A stretch of 64,000 nucleotides of DNA from positions 930,001 to 994,000 of the forward strand of contig NZ_FOZM01000001.1 in the NCBI RefSeq assembly GCF_900114675.1, in the 5' to 3' direction. A program made the position numbers and the translations under genes. Source of the DNA: Yoonia litorea (lineage in GTDB: Bacteria; Pseudomonadota; Alphaproteobacteria; Rhodobacterales; Rhodobacteraceae). Within the stretch, counting starts at the first letter, position 1. Each line of letters opens with the position of its first letter. A model generated the notes under the pieces. That model was not told the origin of the DNA. It saw nothing but the letters and a program-made list of their open reading frames with translations, and made no database searches. Shown piece by piece: positions 1 through 8,856 of this stretch.

Positions 1-710
1 TTGCCGGAGCGGCAGTGGGCCACCGCGCGTTCGCCAGCTTCTTTCACAGCGAGGACGTTCATGCCGTCGACTTCTTCACCTTTGATGCCGTAGGCGGCTC
101 CGCGTTCCCACAATGAAGGGGATTTGGTGGAGCGTTTGACGGATGTCCCCATGGCGTACTGGTTGTTCTCAATTACGAAAACGACCGGCAAATCCCACAG
201 TTGCGCCATGTTGTATGTCTCATAGACCTGACCCTGGTTGGCAGCACCGTCACCAAAGTAGGTGAAGGTCACGCGGTCATTGCCTTTGTATTTGTCAGAA
301 AACGCCAGTCCTGCACCCAGTGGCACCTGTGCTGCGACGATCCCGTGACCGCCGTAAAAGTGCTTCTCTTTCGAGAACATGTGCATCGAGCCACCCTTAC
401 CTTTAGAGTAGCCCCCTTCGCGGCCGGTCAATTCGGCCATCACACCTTTGGGGTCCATGCCGCAGGCGAGCATATGCCCGTGGTCACGGTAGGATGTAAC
501 GCGCTTGTCGCCTTCTTCGGCGGCAGCTTCCAGTCCGACGACGACCGCTTCCTGACCGATGTAGAGGTGGCAGAAACCACCGATAAGCCCCATGCCGTAA
601 AGCTGGCCTGCCTTTTCTTCAAAGCGCCGGATGAGCAGCATTTCTCGATAATGTCCGAGCAGTTCCTCTGCCGAGACGTTGGGTTTTGCGGCGGCCTTCT
701 TTGGCGGCAT
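1..710 (-). CDS. pdhA: Pyruvate dehydrogenase E1 component, alpha subunit (partial, C-terminus outside window)
   Basis: Thiamine-diphosphate E1 alpha subunit, which decarboxylates pyruvate in the pyruvate dehydrogenase complex of the cytoplasm. About 236 residues are visible. The translation shows an MLLIRRFEEKAGQLYG helix, the YRDHGHMLACG segment, GGKGGSMHMF, and the thiamine-binding stretch GDGAANQGQ followed by ENNQYAMGT. The start is set by GGAGGA six bases ahead of the ATG at 710; an ATG at 716 abuts this site and is unlikely. The gene runs out of the left edge. ftsB lies immediately upstream in the same direction, an arrangement common in Rhodobacteraceae. Confidence 0.95.
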   Translation of the reverse strand, partial: MPPKKAAAKPNVSAEELLGHYREMLLIRRFEEKAGQLYGMGLIGGFCHLYIGQEAVVVGLEAAAEEGDKRVTSYRDHGHMLACGMDPKGVMAELTGREGGYSKGKGGSMHMFSKEKHFYGGHGIVAAQVPLGAGLAFSDKYKGNDRVTFTYFGDGAANQGQVYETYNMAQLWDLPVVFVIENNQYAMGTSVKRSTKSPSLWERGAAYGIKGEEVDGMNVLAVKEAGERAVAHCRSG

Positions 711-738
711 GTGCATTCCTCCAGCGAAATCTCAAATA

Positions 739-752
739 GTTTAGTATTAAAC
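739..752. promoter_or_regulatory. Small palindrome upstream of pdhA
   Basis: GTTTA-GTAT-TAAAC, a perfect 5-bp inverted repeat, lies about 30 bases before the pdhA start. It sits where a promoter or operator would be expected. No regulator can be assigned. Confidence 0.25.
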
Positions 753-850
753 CATTCCTTATCCTATGCGTTCCAAAAATGCGAGTGGCAATGTGACGTC
801 CGGTCACAAGTCAGCGGAATAGCCGTGTTGCGTCTGGTGACTGACTGGAA

Positions 851-1150
851 TTAGCGGATGACGATTTCGTCGGCGCGGATCAAGCCAAGGACATTGCGCG
901 CCTGTTGATCCAAAAGGTCCAGATCGAGAAAACGATCCGACAGCCGTGCTGTCAGGTTTTCCATTTCGGCGACCTCTGATTGCAGCGCGGCGAGTTCCTG
1001 GCGCAGCGCATCGCCTTCGGCATTGACCTCGATCCGCTTGAACAGGCCGTAGTCCCCTTGCACAGCGGCAAAGGTGAAATACACCCCCAGCATGATCATG
1101 CCGAGATAGTAAAATAGCGCGCCTAGCTGGGTGCCACTGCGTCGGATCAT
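851..1150 (-). CDS. ftsB: FtsB/DivIC-type septum formation initiator
   Basis: Short bitopic cell-division protein of 99 residues. A cytoplasmic N-terminus is followed by one membrane helix (about residues 12-30, YYLGMIMLGVYFTFAAV). A periplasmic heptad-rich coiled coil comes next (about 40-75, EGDALRQELAALQSEVAEME), then the DQQARNVLGLIRADEIV tail typical of the family. FtsB works with FtsL and FtsQ to activate septal wall synthesis. The start at 1150 gives the usual family length; an in-frame ATG at 1201 would add 17 residues with no obvious role. It stands just upstream of pdhA on the same strand. Confidence 0.85.
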   Translation of the reverse strand: MIRRSGTQLGALFYYLGMIMLGVYFTFAAVQGDYGLFKRIEVNAEGDALRQELAALQSEVAEMENLTARLSDRFLDLDLLDQQARNVLGLIRADEIVIR

Positions 1151-1376
1151 CGGTCTGCCTCTTGTGTCGCCTCTGACGGGCAACTGGAAAGAGAATCGCA
1201 TATTTGAATCGCAAAGGGAATCCCTTGTGCAGAAAAAACTAGGCCAGCGGGCCATATTATATTGACCGAACCGGACGCGACAGATCACGATAAGAGTCAG
1301 GCTTGATGGAAGAGCGTTATCGTTGCTGACCGGCCATTCAGCGCAAGATCGCGCATTGTCCGACGGAGAGAGTGAA

Positions 1377-1910
1377 ATGCCCAAGGAAATCACCGTTACG
1401 GTTTGCGACACACTGCCCGAGAAGGCGGACCTCAACGACGTCCTGTCCCAGTATTACACGCTCATCGTCAAGCGCATGACTGACATGGGATTTGCAATCG
1501 ATCCTTCGGCCCCCGAGAGCGCCTTGGCGGAGTTCTGGGCGAATGTTGATGACTATATGCCACCAAAGGGATGCCTTGTGATTGCCCGCGACGCGCAGGG
1601 CATCACGGTCGGATGCGGTATGCTCAAGACACTCGACGACGAAACCGGCGAGCTCAAGCGGGTCTTTGTGACCGAGGCCGCGCGTGGCACAGGGACAGGC
1701 CGCAAGATCATTGAACTGCGGGAGGCCGTGGCACGGCAAATGGGTCTAAAGCGCCTTGTTGCCGATACGCTGACCCCGAATGTCGAAATGCGAAACCTCT
1801 ATCCCAAACTGGGATTTCGTGAGGTCTTAGAACCGATAGAAACGACGACCTACCGCGATCAGCATATGCTGCGCGACCATCTCCATTACTTCGTCAAAGA
1901 TCTGACCTGA
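1377..1910 (+). CDS. GNAT-family N-acetyltransferase
   Basis: Protein of 177 residues with the GNAT fold: the acetyl-CoA pyrophosphate loop ARGTGTGRK (about 102-110) after the beta-strand LKRVFV, and the C-terminal NLYPKLGFREV segment (about 140-150). The substrate is unknown. The start is supported by GGAGAG eight bases upstream. It is transcribed away from ftsB, and its stop lies only four bases from the end of the converging fba gene, so there is no room for a separate terminator. Confidence 0.8.
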   Translation: MPKEITVTVCDTLPEKADLNDVLSQYYTLIVKRMTDMGFAIDPSAPESALAEFWANVDDYMPPKGCLVIARDAQGITVGCGMLKTLDDETGELKRVFVTEAARGTGTGRKIIELREAVARQMGLKRLVADTLTPNVEMRNLYPKLGFREVLEPIETTTYRDQHMLRDHLHYFVKDLT

Positions 1911-1914
1911 GGCT

Positions 1915-2844
1915 TCAGGCCTTGCCGCGATAGATATCGACAAGCTTGCCCAGCATGGCCAGCGCATCCGCCCTGTCGCGCTGGAAGCTGTTGCGCCCGA
2001 TGATTGACCCGTTGCCGCCACCATCGCGGATCGCGCGCGCATCGTCATAGACCGCATCGGCACCCTTAGCCGCACCACCGGAGAAGACCATCAGACGCCG
2101 ACCGTCGAAGGCGGATTGGACACAATGGCGAACGCGCTCTGCCTGTGTGGCAATGTCGATCTTTTCGTTTTCATAGACCTTGCGGGCTTCACCGAGGCTG
2201 AGGTGGTCGGTGGAAAGTTTGATCTTGATGATATGTGCGCCAAGCAGCGCCGCGATCTGGGCGGCATAGGCCGCAATATCGATGGCTGTTTCGCCGTCTT
2301 TGTCCAAGGCTTCGCCACGTGGATAGGACCAGATCACTGTCGCAATCCCCTTCGCAGCAGCTTCGCGGCGCATTTCTGCGATATCGCTGAACATGTTCAG
2401 GGCCGCTGACGAACCCGGATAGACGGTAAATCCGATGGCCGAGCATCCCAGACGCAGTGCATCATCAACCGAGGCCGTGATTGCCTGGGTTTTTGGGGCA
2501 GCCGACGGGATCAGCGAATTGGCGGAGTTCACCTTGAGGATTGTCGGAATCTGTCCGGCAAAGGTGTCTGCGCCTGCTTCCAGCATCCCCAAGGGCGCGG
2601 CATAGGCATTCAGACCAGCGTCGATTGCCAGCTGATAGTGATAGTGTGGATCATAGGCAGGCGGGTTTGGCGCAAAGGAACGGGCAGGGCCATGCTCAAA
2701 CCCCTGATCGACTGGCAGGATGATCATCTTGCCGGTGCCGCCCAGTTTTCCTGTCATCATGATCCGGGCAAGGTTTGCTTTCACACCTGGAGTTTCGCCT
2801 TCGTAGTTGGACAGGATTTTCTGAACGATACGTGTGGTCTTCAT
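1915..2844 (-). CDS. fbaB: Class I fructose-bisphosphate aldolase (FbaB/DhnA type)
   Basis: Schiff-base aldolase of 309 residues that interconverts fructose 1,6-bisphosphate with glyceraldehyde 3-phosphate and dihydroxyacetone phosphate. The N-terminal ILPVDQGFEHGP motif (about 42-53) and the barrel strand GAHIIKIKL (about 202-210), carrying the candidate Schiff-base lysine, place it in the DhnA/FbaB family rather than the metal-dependent class II family. The start at 2844 is preferred over an upstream in-frame start because MKTTRIV begins the conserved region. pgk follows upstream on the same strand, separated by about 200 bases that contain candidate operators. Confidence 0.9.
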   Translation of the reverse strand: MKTTRIVQKILSNYEGETPGVKANLARIMMTGKLGGTGKMIILPVDQGFEHGPARSFAPNPPAYDPHYHYQLAIDAGLNAYAAPLGMLEAGADTFAGQIPTILKVNSANSLIPSAAPKTQAITASVDDALRLGCSAIGFTVYPGSSAALNMFSDIAEMRREAAAKGIATVIWSYPRGEALDKDGETAIDIAAYAAQIAALLGAHIIKIKLSTDHLSLGEARKVYENEKIDIATQAERVRHCVQSAFDGRRLMVFSGGAAKGADAVYDDARAIRDGGGNGSIIGRNSFQRDRADALAMLGKLVDIYRGKA

Positions 2845-2911
2845 GGCGTGGCCCCCGGGGTTAGCTTGGTATTTCCACACCGATAGGCAGCGCGTGGCAG
2901 ACTTGCAAATG

Positions 2912-2946
2912 TGTTAGCGCAACCGCTTGCGATGTTATCGCAAACG
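2912..2946. promoter_or_regulatory. Pair of degenerate LacI-type operators upstream of fbaB
   Basis: Two sites, TGTTAGCGCAACCG at 2912-2925 and TGTTATCGCAAACG at 2933-2946, are 21 bp apart (two helical turns). Each matches 11 of 14 positions of the perfect palindrome in front of edd at 32300-32313. The second overlaps an exact inverted repeat, TTGCGAT-GTT-ATCGCAA, at 2927-2943. In Rhodobacter the LacI-family regulator CceR acts on sites of this general kind in central carbon genes; the assignment here is inference. Confidence 0.5.
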
Positions 2947-2976
2947 TCCGCTTTTGACCGCGTTCAGTACCGTTAG

Positions 2977-3029
2977 GGCGTCTCAAGAGACCCCCGGACC
3001 CTTTGCGCATAGCGGCCTAAGCAGGCCGC
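2977..3029 (-). other. Two hairpins downstream of pgk
   Basis: On the pgk strand, the exact stem GCGGCCT/AGGCCGC (3012-3029 region) is followed by a second hairpin around GTCTC/GAGAC (2977-2996). Neither has a T-run, so they look more like transcript-stabilising or Rho-linked structures than intrinsic terminators. Confidence 0.35.
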
Positions 3030-3048
3030 CAGAAACGACCGTTAAGGC

Positions 3049-4227
3049 TCAGGCGTTCAATGCCGCCACACCGGGAAGTTCTTTGCCTTCCATCCATTCC
3101 AGAAAGGCACCACCGGCTGTCGAGATATAAGTGAACTCACTGGCCGCACCCGCTTTGTTGAGGGCTGCGACCGTATCACCACCACCGGCCACCGAAACAA
3201 GTTTGCCGGCTTTGGACAGGGCTGCTGCGCGCGCGGCCGCGGCGTTGGTAGCGGCGTCAAACGGTTCGATCTCGAACGCACCAAGAGGGCCGTTCCACAC
3301 GAGTGTTTTCGACCGCTCAAGCACCTGCACGATATGGGCGACGCTGTCTGGCCCGGCATCAAGGATCATGGCGTCAGCAGGACAATCCTCAACCTTGACG
3401 GTTTCGTTTTCGGCACCGGCCTTGAATTCACGCGCGACCACCACATCGCGCGGCAGCAGGATTTCGCACCCAGCTTTCGCAGCCTTTCCAGCGATCTCTC
3501 GGGCGGTGTCTGCCAGATCATGCTCGCAAAGCGATTTACCGACATCAATGCCTTGCGCCGCAAGAAACGTATTGGCCATCCCGCCACCGATCACCAAGGC
3601 ATCCACTTTGGTGACGAGGTTGCCCAAAAGGTCGAGCTTCGTCGAAACCTTCGCACCGCCCACGACCGCGACGACGGGCCGGTCTGGCGTGCCGAGCGCC
3701 TTTTCCAATGCACCCAACTCTTCGGCCATCAGGCGGCCAGCGCATGACGGCAACAGGCGGGCAATCGCCTCGGTGCTGGCGTGGGCGCGATGGGCCGCAG
3801 AGAAAGCGTCATTCACATAGATATCGCCAAGGCTGGCAAGACGTTTGGCGAATTCTGCGTCGTTCTTTTCCTCACCGGGATTGAAACGCAGGTTTTCCAG
3901 CAAAAGCACTTCGTCGCCGTCCATCTCCTTGACCGCTTCACGGTAGTCGGAGTTGGCCCATGTCACTGGCAGGCCAAGCACATCTGCAACGGCAGGGGCG
4001 ATAATCTCAAGTGACATCTCAGGGACCACTTTGCCCTTTGGCCGTCCGAAATGGGCCATCAGGATCACTTTTCCGCCTTTGTCCTGAATGTCATAAACCG
4101 TGTCACAGATACGCTCGATCCGCGTCTTGTCAGTGACTTCGCCGTTCTCGACCGGCACGTTGATATCCACACGCACCAGCGCGCGCTTGCCGTTGAAATC
4201 CATGTCGTCGAGAGTTTTCCAGGCCAT
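3049..4227 (-). CDS. pgk: Phosphoglycerate kinase
   Basis: Glycolytic and gluconeogenic kinase of 392 residues, interconverting 1,3-bisphosphoglycerate and 3-phosphoglycerate with ADP/ATP. It shows the N-terminal [15 protein letters not shown], the substrate-binding [18 protein letters not shown], and the C-terminal nucleotide-site stretch [13 protein letters not shown]. Length is normal for bacteria. AAGGAG seven bases before the ATG fixes the start. It precedes fbaB on the same strand and is divergent from ppiB. Confidence 0.97.
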   Translation of the reverse strand: MAWKTLDDMDFNGKRALVRVDINVPVENGEVTDKTRIERICDTVYDIQDKGGKVILMAHFGRPKGKVVPEMSLEIIAPAVADVLGLPVTWANSDYREAVKEMDGDEVLLLENLRFNPGEEKNDAEFAKRLASLGDIYVNDAFSAAHRAHASTEAIARLLPSCAGRLMAEELGALEKALGTPDRPVVAVVGGAKVSTKLDLLGNLVTKVDALVIGGGMANTFLAAQGIDVGKSLCEHDLADTAREIAGKAAKAGCEILLPRDVVVAREFKAGAENETVKVEDCPADAMILDAGPDSVAHIVQVLERSKTLVWNGPLGAFEIEPFDAATNAAAARAAALSKAGKLVSVAGGGDTVAALNKAGAASEFTYISTAGGAFLEWMEGKELPGVAALNA

Positions 4228-4358
4228 GCGCTGCTCCTTGGGGTTGGTCGGTTTGCCATGTGTTGCGTCAATCCGCTTGTGGCGTCAACCGCCGCGGCTT
4301 GGCAATCGTTCCGCAGCACCATATGTCTTGGCGCAAGAAAACATAGCAGGAGGGCCCC

Positions 4359-4865
4359 ATGGCCGAGATCAAAGATCCAGAGAATACCATCATCATGACG
4401 CTCAAGGATGGCGACGTTGTAATTGCATTGATGCCAGATGTGGCCCCACAGCATTCGGAGCGCATGAAAGAACTCGCCCGTGCAGGCAAATATGACAACG
4501 TCTGCTTTCACCGCGTGATTGATGGATTCATGGCGCAGACCGGCGATGTGGCCCATGGCAATATGGAAAATGACTTCAACCTTGGCCGCGCAGGCACAGG
4601 CGGGTCGGACTTGCCAGACCTGCCAGCCGAATTCAGCCGCATCCCGCATGCGCGTGGCACTTTGGGTGCAGCACGTTCTGCAAATCCCAACTCTGCCAAC
4701 AGCCAGTTCTTTATCAACTTCAAGGACAATGACTTCCTCAACGGCCAATACACCGTCTACGGGCAAGTGATTTCCGGTATGGAACATGTCGATGCGATTA
4801 CACGTGGTGAGCCGCCAATGAACCCTGACCGGATGATCAGCGTGAAGGTGGCCGCCGATGTATAA
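4359..4865 (+). CDS. ppiB: Cytoplasmic peptidyl-prolyl cis-trans isomerase (cyclophilin)
   Basis: Cyclophilin of 168 residues without a signal peptide. Active-site blocks are visible: VCFHRVIDGFMAQTGD (about 48-63), NSANSQFFINF and LNGQYTVYGQVISGM. It has the QTGD form with an insertion after the FHRV block that is usual in alphaproteobacterial enzymes. AGGAGG precedes the start. Its last eight bases overlap the start of a second, exported cyclophilin, so the pair is translationally coupled. Confidence 0.93.
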   Translation: MAEIKDPENTIIMTLKDGDVVIALMPDVAPQHSERMKELARAGKYDNVCFHRVIDGFMAQTGDVAHGNMENDFNLGRAGTGGSDLPDLPAEFSRIPHARGTLGAARSANPNSANSQFFINFKDNDFLNGQYTVYGQVISGMEHVDAITRGEPPMNPDRMISVKVAADV

Positions 4866-5403
4866 GCTCGCTGCCGCATTTGCGTTGCTGGCCAGCCCCG
4901 CGCTTGCCACCGGTCTGGAAATTGATGTTGAGGGCGAGGCAAACGGCACCATTGTGATCGACCTCTTCGAGGACGTCGCGCCTCTGCACGTCGAGCAAAT
5001 CGCCAAGATTGCCAACGACGGCAGCTATGACGGCGTGGTCTTTCACCGTGTCATCGACGGATTCATGGCCCAGACCGGTGATGTGGAAAACGGCGTGATG
5101 GGCATGGACATGACCCGCGCTGGCACTGGTGGTTCGGAATATGGCAATATCCCTGCCGAATTCTCTGACGTGCCGTTCGAGCGCGGTGTGGTGGGCATGG
5201 CACGTGCGCAGAACCCCAATTCTGCCAACAGCCAGTTCTTTATCATGTTCGAGCCGGGATACTTCCTGAACGGTCAATATACTGTCGTCGGTGAGGTGGT
5301 CGAAGGCATGGACATCGTTGACGCAATCAAGCGCGGGACCGGCGCAAACGGCGCGGTCATCGGGCGCCCTGACATGATGGCTGCGGTTCGCGTGACCGAG
5401 TAA
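4858..5403 (+). CDS. Periplasmic peptidyl-prolyl cis-trans isomerase (cyclophilin)
   Basis: Second cyclophilin, 181 residues, beginning with a cleavable signal peptide (MYKLAAAFALLASPALATG, cleavage near residue 18). The catalytic domain repeats the blocks of its neighbour: VVFHRVIDGFMAQTGD, NSANSQFFIMF and LNGQYTVVGEVVEGMD. It probably assists proline isomerisation in exported proteins. The start codon lies inside the end of ppiB (ATGTATAA, overlap of eight bases). The two look like a tandem duplication in which one copy acquired an export signal. Confidence 0.9.
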   Translation: MYKLAAAFALLASPALATGLEIDVEGEANGTIVIDLFEDVAPLHVEQIAKIANDGSYDGVVFHRVIDGFMAQTGDVENGVMGMDMTRAGTGGSEYGNIPAEFSDVPFERGVVGMARAQNPNSANSQFFIMFEPGYFLNGQYTVVGEVVEGMDIVDAIKRGTGANGAVIGRPDMMAAVRVTE

Positions 5404-5496
5404 CAAAAATCGCTGGTCCCCTCACAACCGCGTGTGGGGGCTATGCAAACCCGGTTTGCATGCGACACCCTGTCATTGTCCAAGACGGAGTGTCTC

Positions 5497-6462
5497 ATGC
5501 GCCTGATTTCTTTCATCACAGCAGTCTTCCTGTCGGCGTCTATGGCGCTTGCAAGCCCCGAATTCTGGAAGTTCGAGTGGCCCGATACTGATTTCGAGAA
5601 CACCAGTGTCGAACGCTGGGTGGAGATCATTTCAGGCGGGCCACCGAAAGATGGCATTCCGGCGATTGACGACCCAAGCTTCGAGCCTGCCGCGGGCAAG
5701 GTTGGTCTTGACCCTCTGGAACCCGTGATCACCTTGGAAATTGAAGGCGAGACACCACGGGCCTATCCGATCCGCTACCTGACATGGCATGAGATCGTGA
5801 ACGATCAGGTGGGCGATATTCCGGTCGCCGTTACGTTTTGTCCCTTATGCAATTCAGGCATCACGTTTGACCGGCGGATTCCGCAGGGCACCTTGTCTTT
5901 TGGTGTCTCTGGCAAGCTGCGCAATTCGGATATGATCATGTATGACCGGCAAACCGAAAGCTGGTGGCAGCAGGCGATTGGGGAAGCCATTGTGGGCGAT
6001 CTCAACGGGACCGAGCTCGACACATTGCCAAGCTGGATGGAAAGCTGGCAGGTCTTTCTTGCGCGCAACCCGGATGGTCTGGTGATGCAGGAGCCAAATT
6101 TCCCGCGCCGTTATGGGGCAAATCCTTATGTCCGCTATGACACATCGAGCCGCCCCTTTCTTTATTCAGGGGAAAATCCGCCGCATCATATTCCACCGCT
6201 GGTCCGTGTCGTGCGTGTCGGTGATGCCGCCTGGCCGCTGACCCGACTGGCTGAGGCAGGTGAACTAACAGAAAAAGGGATCACATTTACTTGGACGGCG
6301 GGGCAGGCGTCAGCGCTTGATACCCAGCGGATCGGAGATGGCCGCGACGTGGGCAATGTGCGTGTCAGAGATGCCGAAGGAAACGATCTGCCCCATGATG
6401 TCATGTTCGCCTTTGCTTTTCATGCTTTCTGGCCTGAAGGCGATTGGATGCTCGGCAACTGA
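5497..6462 (+). CDS. DUF3179 domain-containing exported protein
   Basis: Protein of 321 residues with an N-terminal signal peptide (MRLISFITAVFLSASMALAS). The DUF3179 hallmark follows, VAVTFCPLCNSGITFDRR (about 110-128), with a CPLC pair that could bind metal or form a disulfide. The family has no established activity. The start at 5497 is chosen because GGAG lies seven bases upstream and the signal peptide begins there; an in-frame ATG at 5434 would place 21 polar residues in front of it. A small hairpin with six Ts follows the stop. Confidence 0.75.
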   Translation: MRLISFITAVFLSASMALASPEFWKFEWPDTDFENTSVERWVEIISGGPPKDGIPAIDDPSFEPAAGKVGLDPLEPVITLEIEGETPRAYPIRYLTWHEIVNDQVGDIPVAVTFCPLCNSGITFDRRIPQGTLSFGVSGKLRNSDMIMYDRQTESWWQQAIGEAIVGDLNGTELDTLPSWMESWQVFLARNPDGLVMQEPNFPRRYGANPYVRYDTSSRPFLYSGENPPHHIPPLVRVVRVGDAAWPLTRLAEAGELTEKGITFTWTAGQASALDTQRIGDGRDVGNVRVRDAEGNDLPHDVMFAFAFHAFWPEGDWMLGN

Positions 6463-6492
6463 GGCCGCCCGACCCATGGCCAATGCTGGTGC

Positions 6493-6510
6493 CTCCGGCG
6501 GGAGTTTTTT
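6493..6510 (+). terminator. Short intrinsic terminator after the DUF3179 gene
   Basis: CTCC-GGCG-GGAG followed by six Ts, 30 bases after the stop codon. The stem is only four pairs, so it is weak. It lies within a longer stretch (6491-6523) that resembles a sequence recurring between genes in Rhodobacterales. Confidence 0.45.
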
Positions 6511-6533
6511 GGCCAAGATGAAGGGCGGAGCGC

Positions 6534-7472
6534 TTGACAGGGCGGGCCGCCGCGCTTCTTGTCGCGCGGATGGAAAAGAAATCCCAGATCGATCTTTTTG
6601 GTGCGGTGGCGTTGTCAGGTTTTGCCCTGTTGCTTGCCTTCAATCAGGTCGTCATCAAAGTCACGAATGACGGATTACAGCCGGTATTTTTCGCGGGTGT
6701 CCGGTCGGCCGGTGCGGTGCTGTGCATCTGGCTCTGGCTGCGCTGGCGGGGCATTCCTTTGCAGTTTGCCAAGGGCACACGCGCCGCAGGATTTGCGATG
6801 GGGGCAATTTTCGCCTTCGAGTTTTTGTGCCTGTTCGTGGCGCTTGATCTGACAGCGGTGAGCCGCGCGAGCGTGATCTTCTATTCCATGCCGGTCTGGC
6901 TGGCGGTCATGGCGCATTTCATCATGCCAGATGATCGGGTGACACCGCTCAAGGCTGCGGGGCTTGCACTGGCATTGGCCGGTGTCGCGGTGGCCATCCT
7001 GACACGCAGCGATGAGACGGCAGGAAGTTTTTGGGGTGATCTTGCCGCCGTCGGGGCCGCTGTCGGATGGGCTGCGACGGCGATGCTGGCCAAGGCATCT
7101 TCGCTGCGAACGGTACGACCGGAAATCCAGTTGATGTGGCAAGTCGGCGTATCTGCACCGATCCTGCTGCTCGCAGCTTTCTTTTTCGGTCCGTTCATCC
7201 GAGATCTCGCACCGATCCATCTTGCAGGTCTGGCGTTCCAGATCGTCGTTGTCGTCAGCGCGGGCTTTATTTTCTGGCTTTGGCTTTTGTCGATCTACCC
7301 GGCCTCTGGCGTGGCATCGTTCAGCTTTCTGTCGCCCGTTCTGGCGGTGGGTCTTGGGTGGTTGTTGCTGGGCGAGGAGGTGGGCCCGAGCCTTTTACTT
7401 GCGCTGTGTTTGGTGACGGCAGGGATCGTGCTGATCAACCGCCCTGTCAGGTCCCGCAAAACGTCCGGGTGA
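6534..7472 (+). CDS. DMT-superfamily (EamA) transporter
   Basis: Integral membrane protein of about 300 residues with ten predicted helices in two EamA repeats. The first repeat starts at [19 protein letters not shown], the second around [18 protein letters not shown]. Members export amino acids, metabolites or drugs; the substrate is unknown. The start is uncertain: a TTG at 6534 has GGCGGAG just upstream, while the ATG at 6570 (MEKKSQID) has no clear ribosome-binding site but fits the family N-terminus better. Its 3' end overlaps the converging selO gene by 26 bases. Confidence 0.8.
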   Translation: MTGRAAALLVARMEKKSQIDLFGAVALSGFALLLAFNQVVIKVTNDGLQPVFFAGVRSAGAVLCIWLWLRWRGIPLQFAKGTRAAGFAMGAIFAFEFLCLFVALDLTAVSRASVIFYSMPVWLAVMAHFIMPDDRVTPLKAAGLALALAGVAVAILTRSDETAGSFWGDLAAVGAAVGWAATAMLAKASSLRTVRPEIQLMWQVGVSAPILLLAAFFFGPFIRDLAPIHLAGLAFQIVVVVSAGFIFWLWLLSIYPASGVASFSFLSPVLAVGLGWLLLGEEVGPSLLLALCLVTAGIVLINRPVRSRKTSG

Positions 7473-8856
7473 CGCGCTCGTCTTTGGCTGGCGCGCGCAC
7501 GAATGCCGCGTTCGTTTCCGTCAGCGGGGCGTAGGGCTGGGTCACGGCCGCCAAAAGCGCATGAAACGGGCCGAAGTCGCCTGTACGACCGGCGCTGATG
7601 GCCTCTTCGACACGGTGGTTGCGTGGGATGATCTGAGGGTTTGTGCGCTTCATCAGTTCCGCATCTGGTGCGCGGGCCTGCCAGCGTTCTTCCCAATCAT
7701 CGAAGTTTTTGCGACTGAGGAACTGATCGCGTGCGGACGCTTTGCCCAAGTTGGCGAAGGTTTGCGTGAAATCGGCACCGTCATGTGCCATCAGATCAAG
7801 CAGGTCAGTGATCAGCTTTTGATCATCTGGCAGAGGCTCTTGCAGCCCCAGCTTGCCCGCAAAGACCTTCAGCCAGGCCGCCTGATAAAGGTCAGGGAAA
7901 CGGTGCACTGCCGCCGTAAAATCGGTGATTGCCTGATCGCGGTCCGCCATCAGCGGAATCAGCGCGGTGGCGAATTGCGCCATGTTCCACGCGCCGATAT
8001 TGGGCTGGTTGGCGTAGGAATACCTGCCGAACTGGTCGATCGCCGAAAAGACCGTATCAGGGTGGTAAACATCCATGAAGGCGCAGGGACCATAATCGAT
8101 CGTCTCGCCTGCAATCGAGACATTATCCGTGTTCATCACGCCGTGGATGAACCCAAGCCCCATCCAGCGCGCGATCAGATTGGCATAGCGAGCGATGACC
8201 ATATCAAGCAGGTCGGCAGGGCCCCTGGCCTGCGGGTAGTGGCGGGTGATCACATGGTCGGTCAGCGCCTGCAGTGCCTCCAGATCGCCACGCGCGGCAA
8301 GCACCTGAAACGTCCCAACGCGGATGTGGCTTTGTGCGACGCGCGTGATGACGGCGCCCGGCAGGACCTCTTCGCGGTAGACCTCTTCGCCTGTCGTGAC
8401 AGCGGCAAGCGCACGTGTTGTGGGCACGCCAAGCGCGTTCATCGCTTCGCTCACCAGATATTCGCGCATCACAGGCCCAAGCCACGCGCGTCCGTCGCCA
8501 CCGCGCGAATAGGGCGTGCGGCCTGAACCCTTTAGCTGGATGTCGCGGCGGATGCCGTCGGTCCCGATAACCTCTCCCAACAGGATTGCGCGGCCATCAC
8601 CGAGTTGCGGATTCCAGTTGCCGAATTGATGTCCGGCATAAAGTTGTGCAATCGGCATGGCCCCGTCGGGGATCTGGTTGCCTGCAAAGACCTGTGTGGC
8701 CTCTGCTGTCGTCATCTCGGCGGGGTCGATGCCGAGCAGTGCAGCGAGGTCTGCATTTGTCGCGATGATGTCTGGCGCGCGTACCGGGGTCGGGCGTTGC
8801 GGTGTAAACATGCGCGCGGGCAGTCGCGCGTAGGTGTTATCAAAAGGTATCTGCAT
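7447..8856 (-). CDS. selO: SelO/YdiU protein adenylyltransferase (AMPylase)
   Basis: Pseudokinase-fold enzyme of 469 residues. Known SelO proteins transfer AMP from ATP to Ser, Thr or Tyr of target proteins, linked to redox stress. Visible are the nucleotide-binding [17 protein letters not shown] (108-124), HGVMNTDN (238-245) and DYGP (254-257), which hold the metal and catalytic aspartates. The C-terminus ends Cys-Gly-Thr, so a Cys occupies the third-from-last place where E. coli has Cys and eukaryotic SelO has selenocysteine. The ATG overlaps the stop of the nucleoside hydrolase gene (TGATG), indicating one operon. Confidence 0.92.
   Translation of the reverse strand: MQIPFDNTYARLPARMFTPQRPTPVRAPDIIATNADLAALLGIDPAEMTTAEATQVFAGNQIPDGAMPIAQLYAGHQFGNWNPQLGDGRAILLGEVIGTDGIRRDIQLKGSGRTPYSRGGDGRAWLGPVMREYLVSEAMNALGVPTTRALAAVTTGEEVYREEVLPGAVITRVAQSHIRVGTFQVLAARGDLEALQALTDHVITRHYPQARGPADLLDMVIARYANLIARWMGLGFIHGVMNTDNVSIAGETIDYGPCAFMDVYHPDTVFSAIDQFGRYSYANQPNIGAWNMAQFATALIPLMADRDQAITDFTAAVHRFPDLYQAAWLKVFAGKLGLQEPLPDDQKLITDLLDLMAHDGADFTQTFANLGKASARDQFLSRKNFDDWEERWQARAPDAELMKRTNPQIIPRNHRVEEAISAGRTGDFGPFHALLAAVTQPYAPLTETNAAFVRAPAKDERVTRTFCGT

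Noticed and set aside
201..854. Plus-strand frame of 217 codons over pdhA
   Set aside because: pdhA on the other strand has all its motifs. This frame has none and is an antisense shadow.
7561..8526. Plus-strand frame of 321 codons over selO
   Set aside because: selO is certain; the frame is rich in Arg/His/Cys without family similarity.
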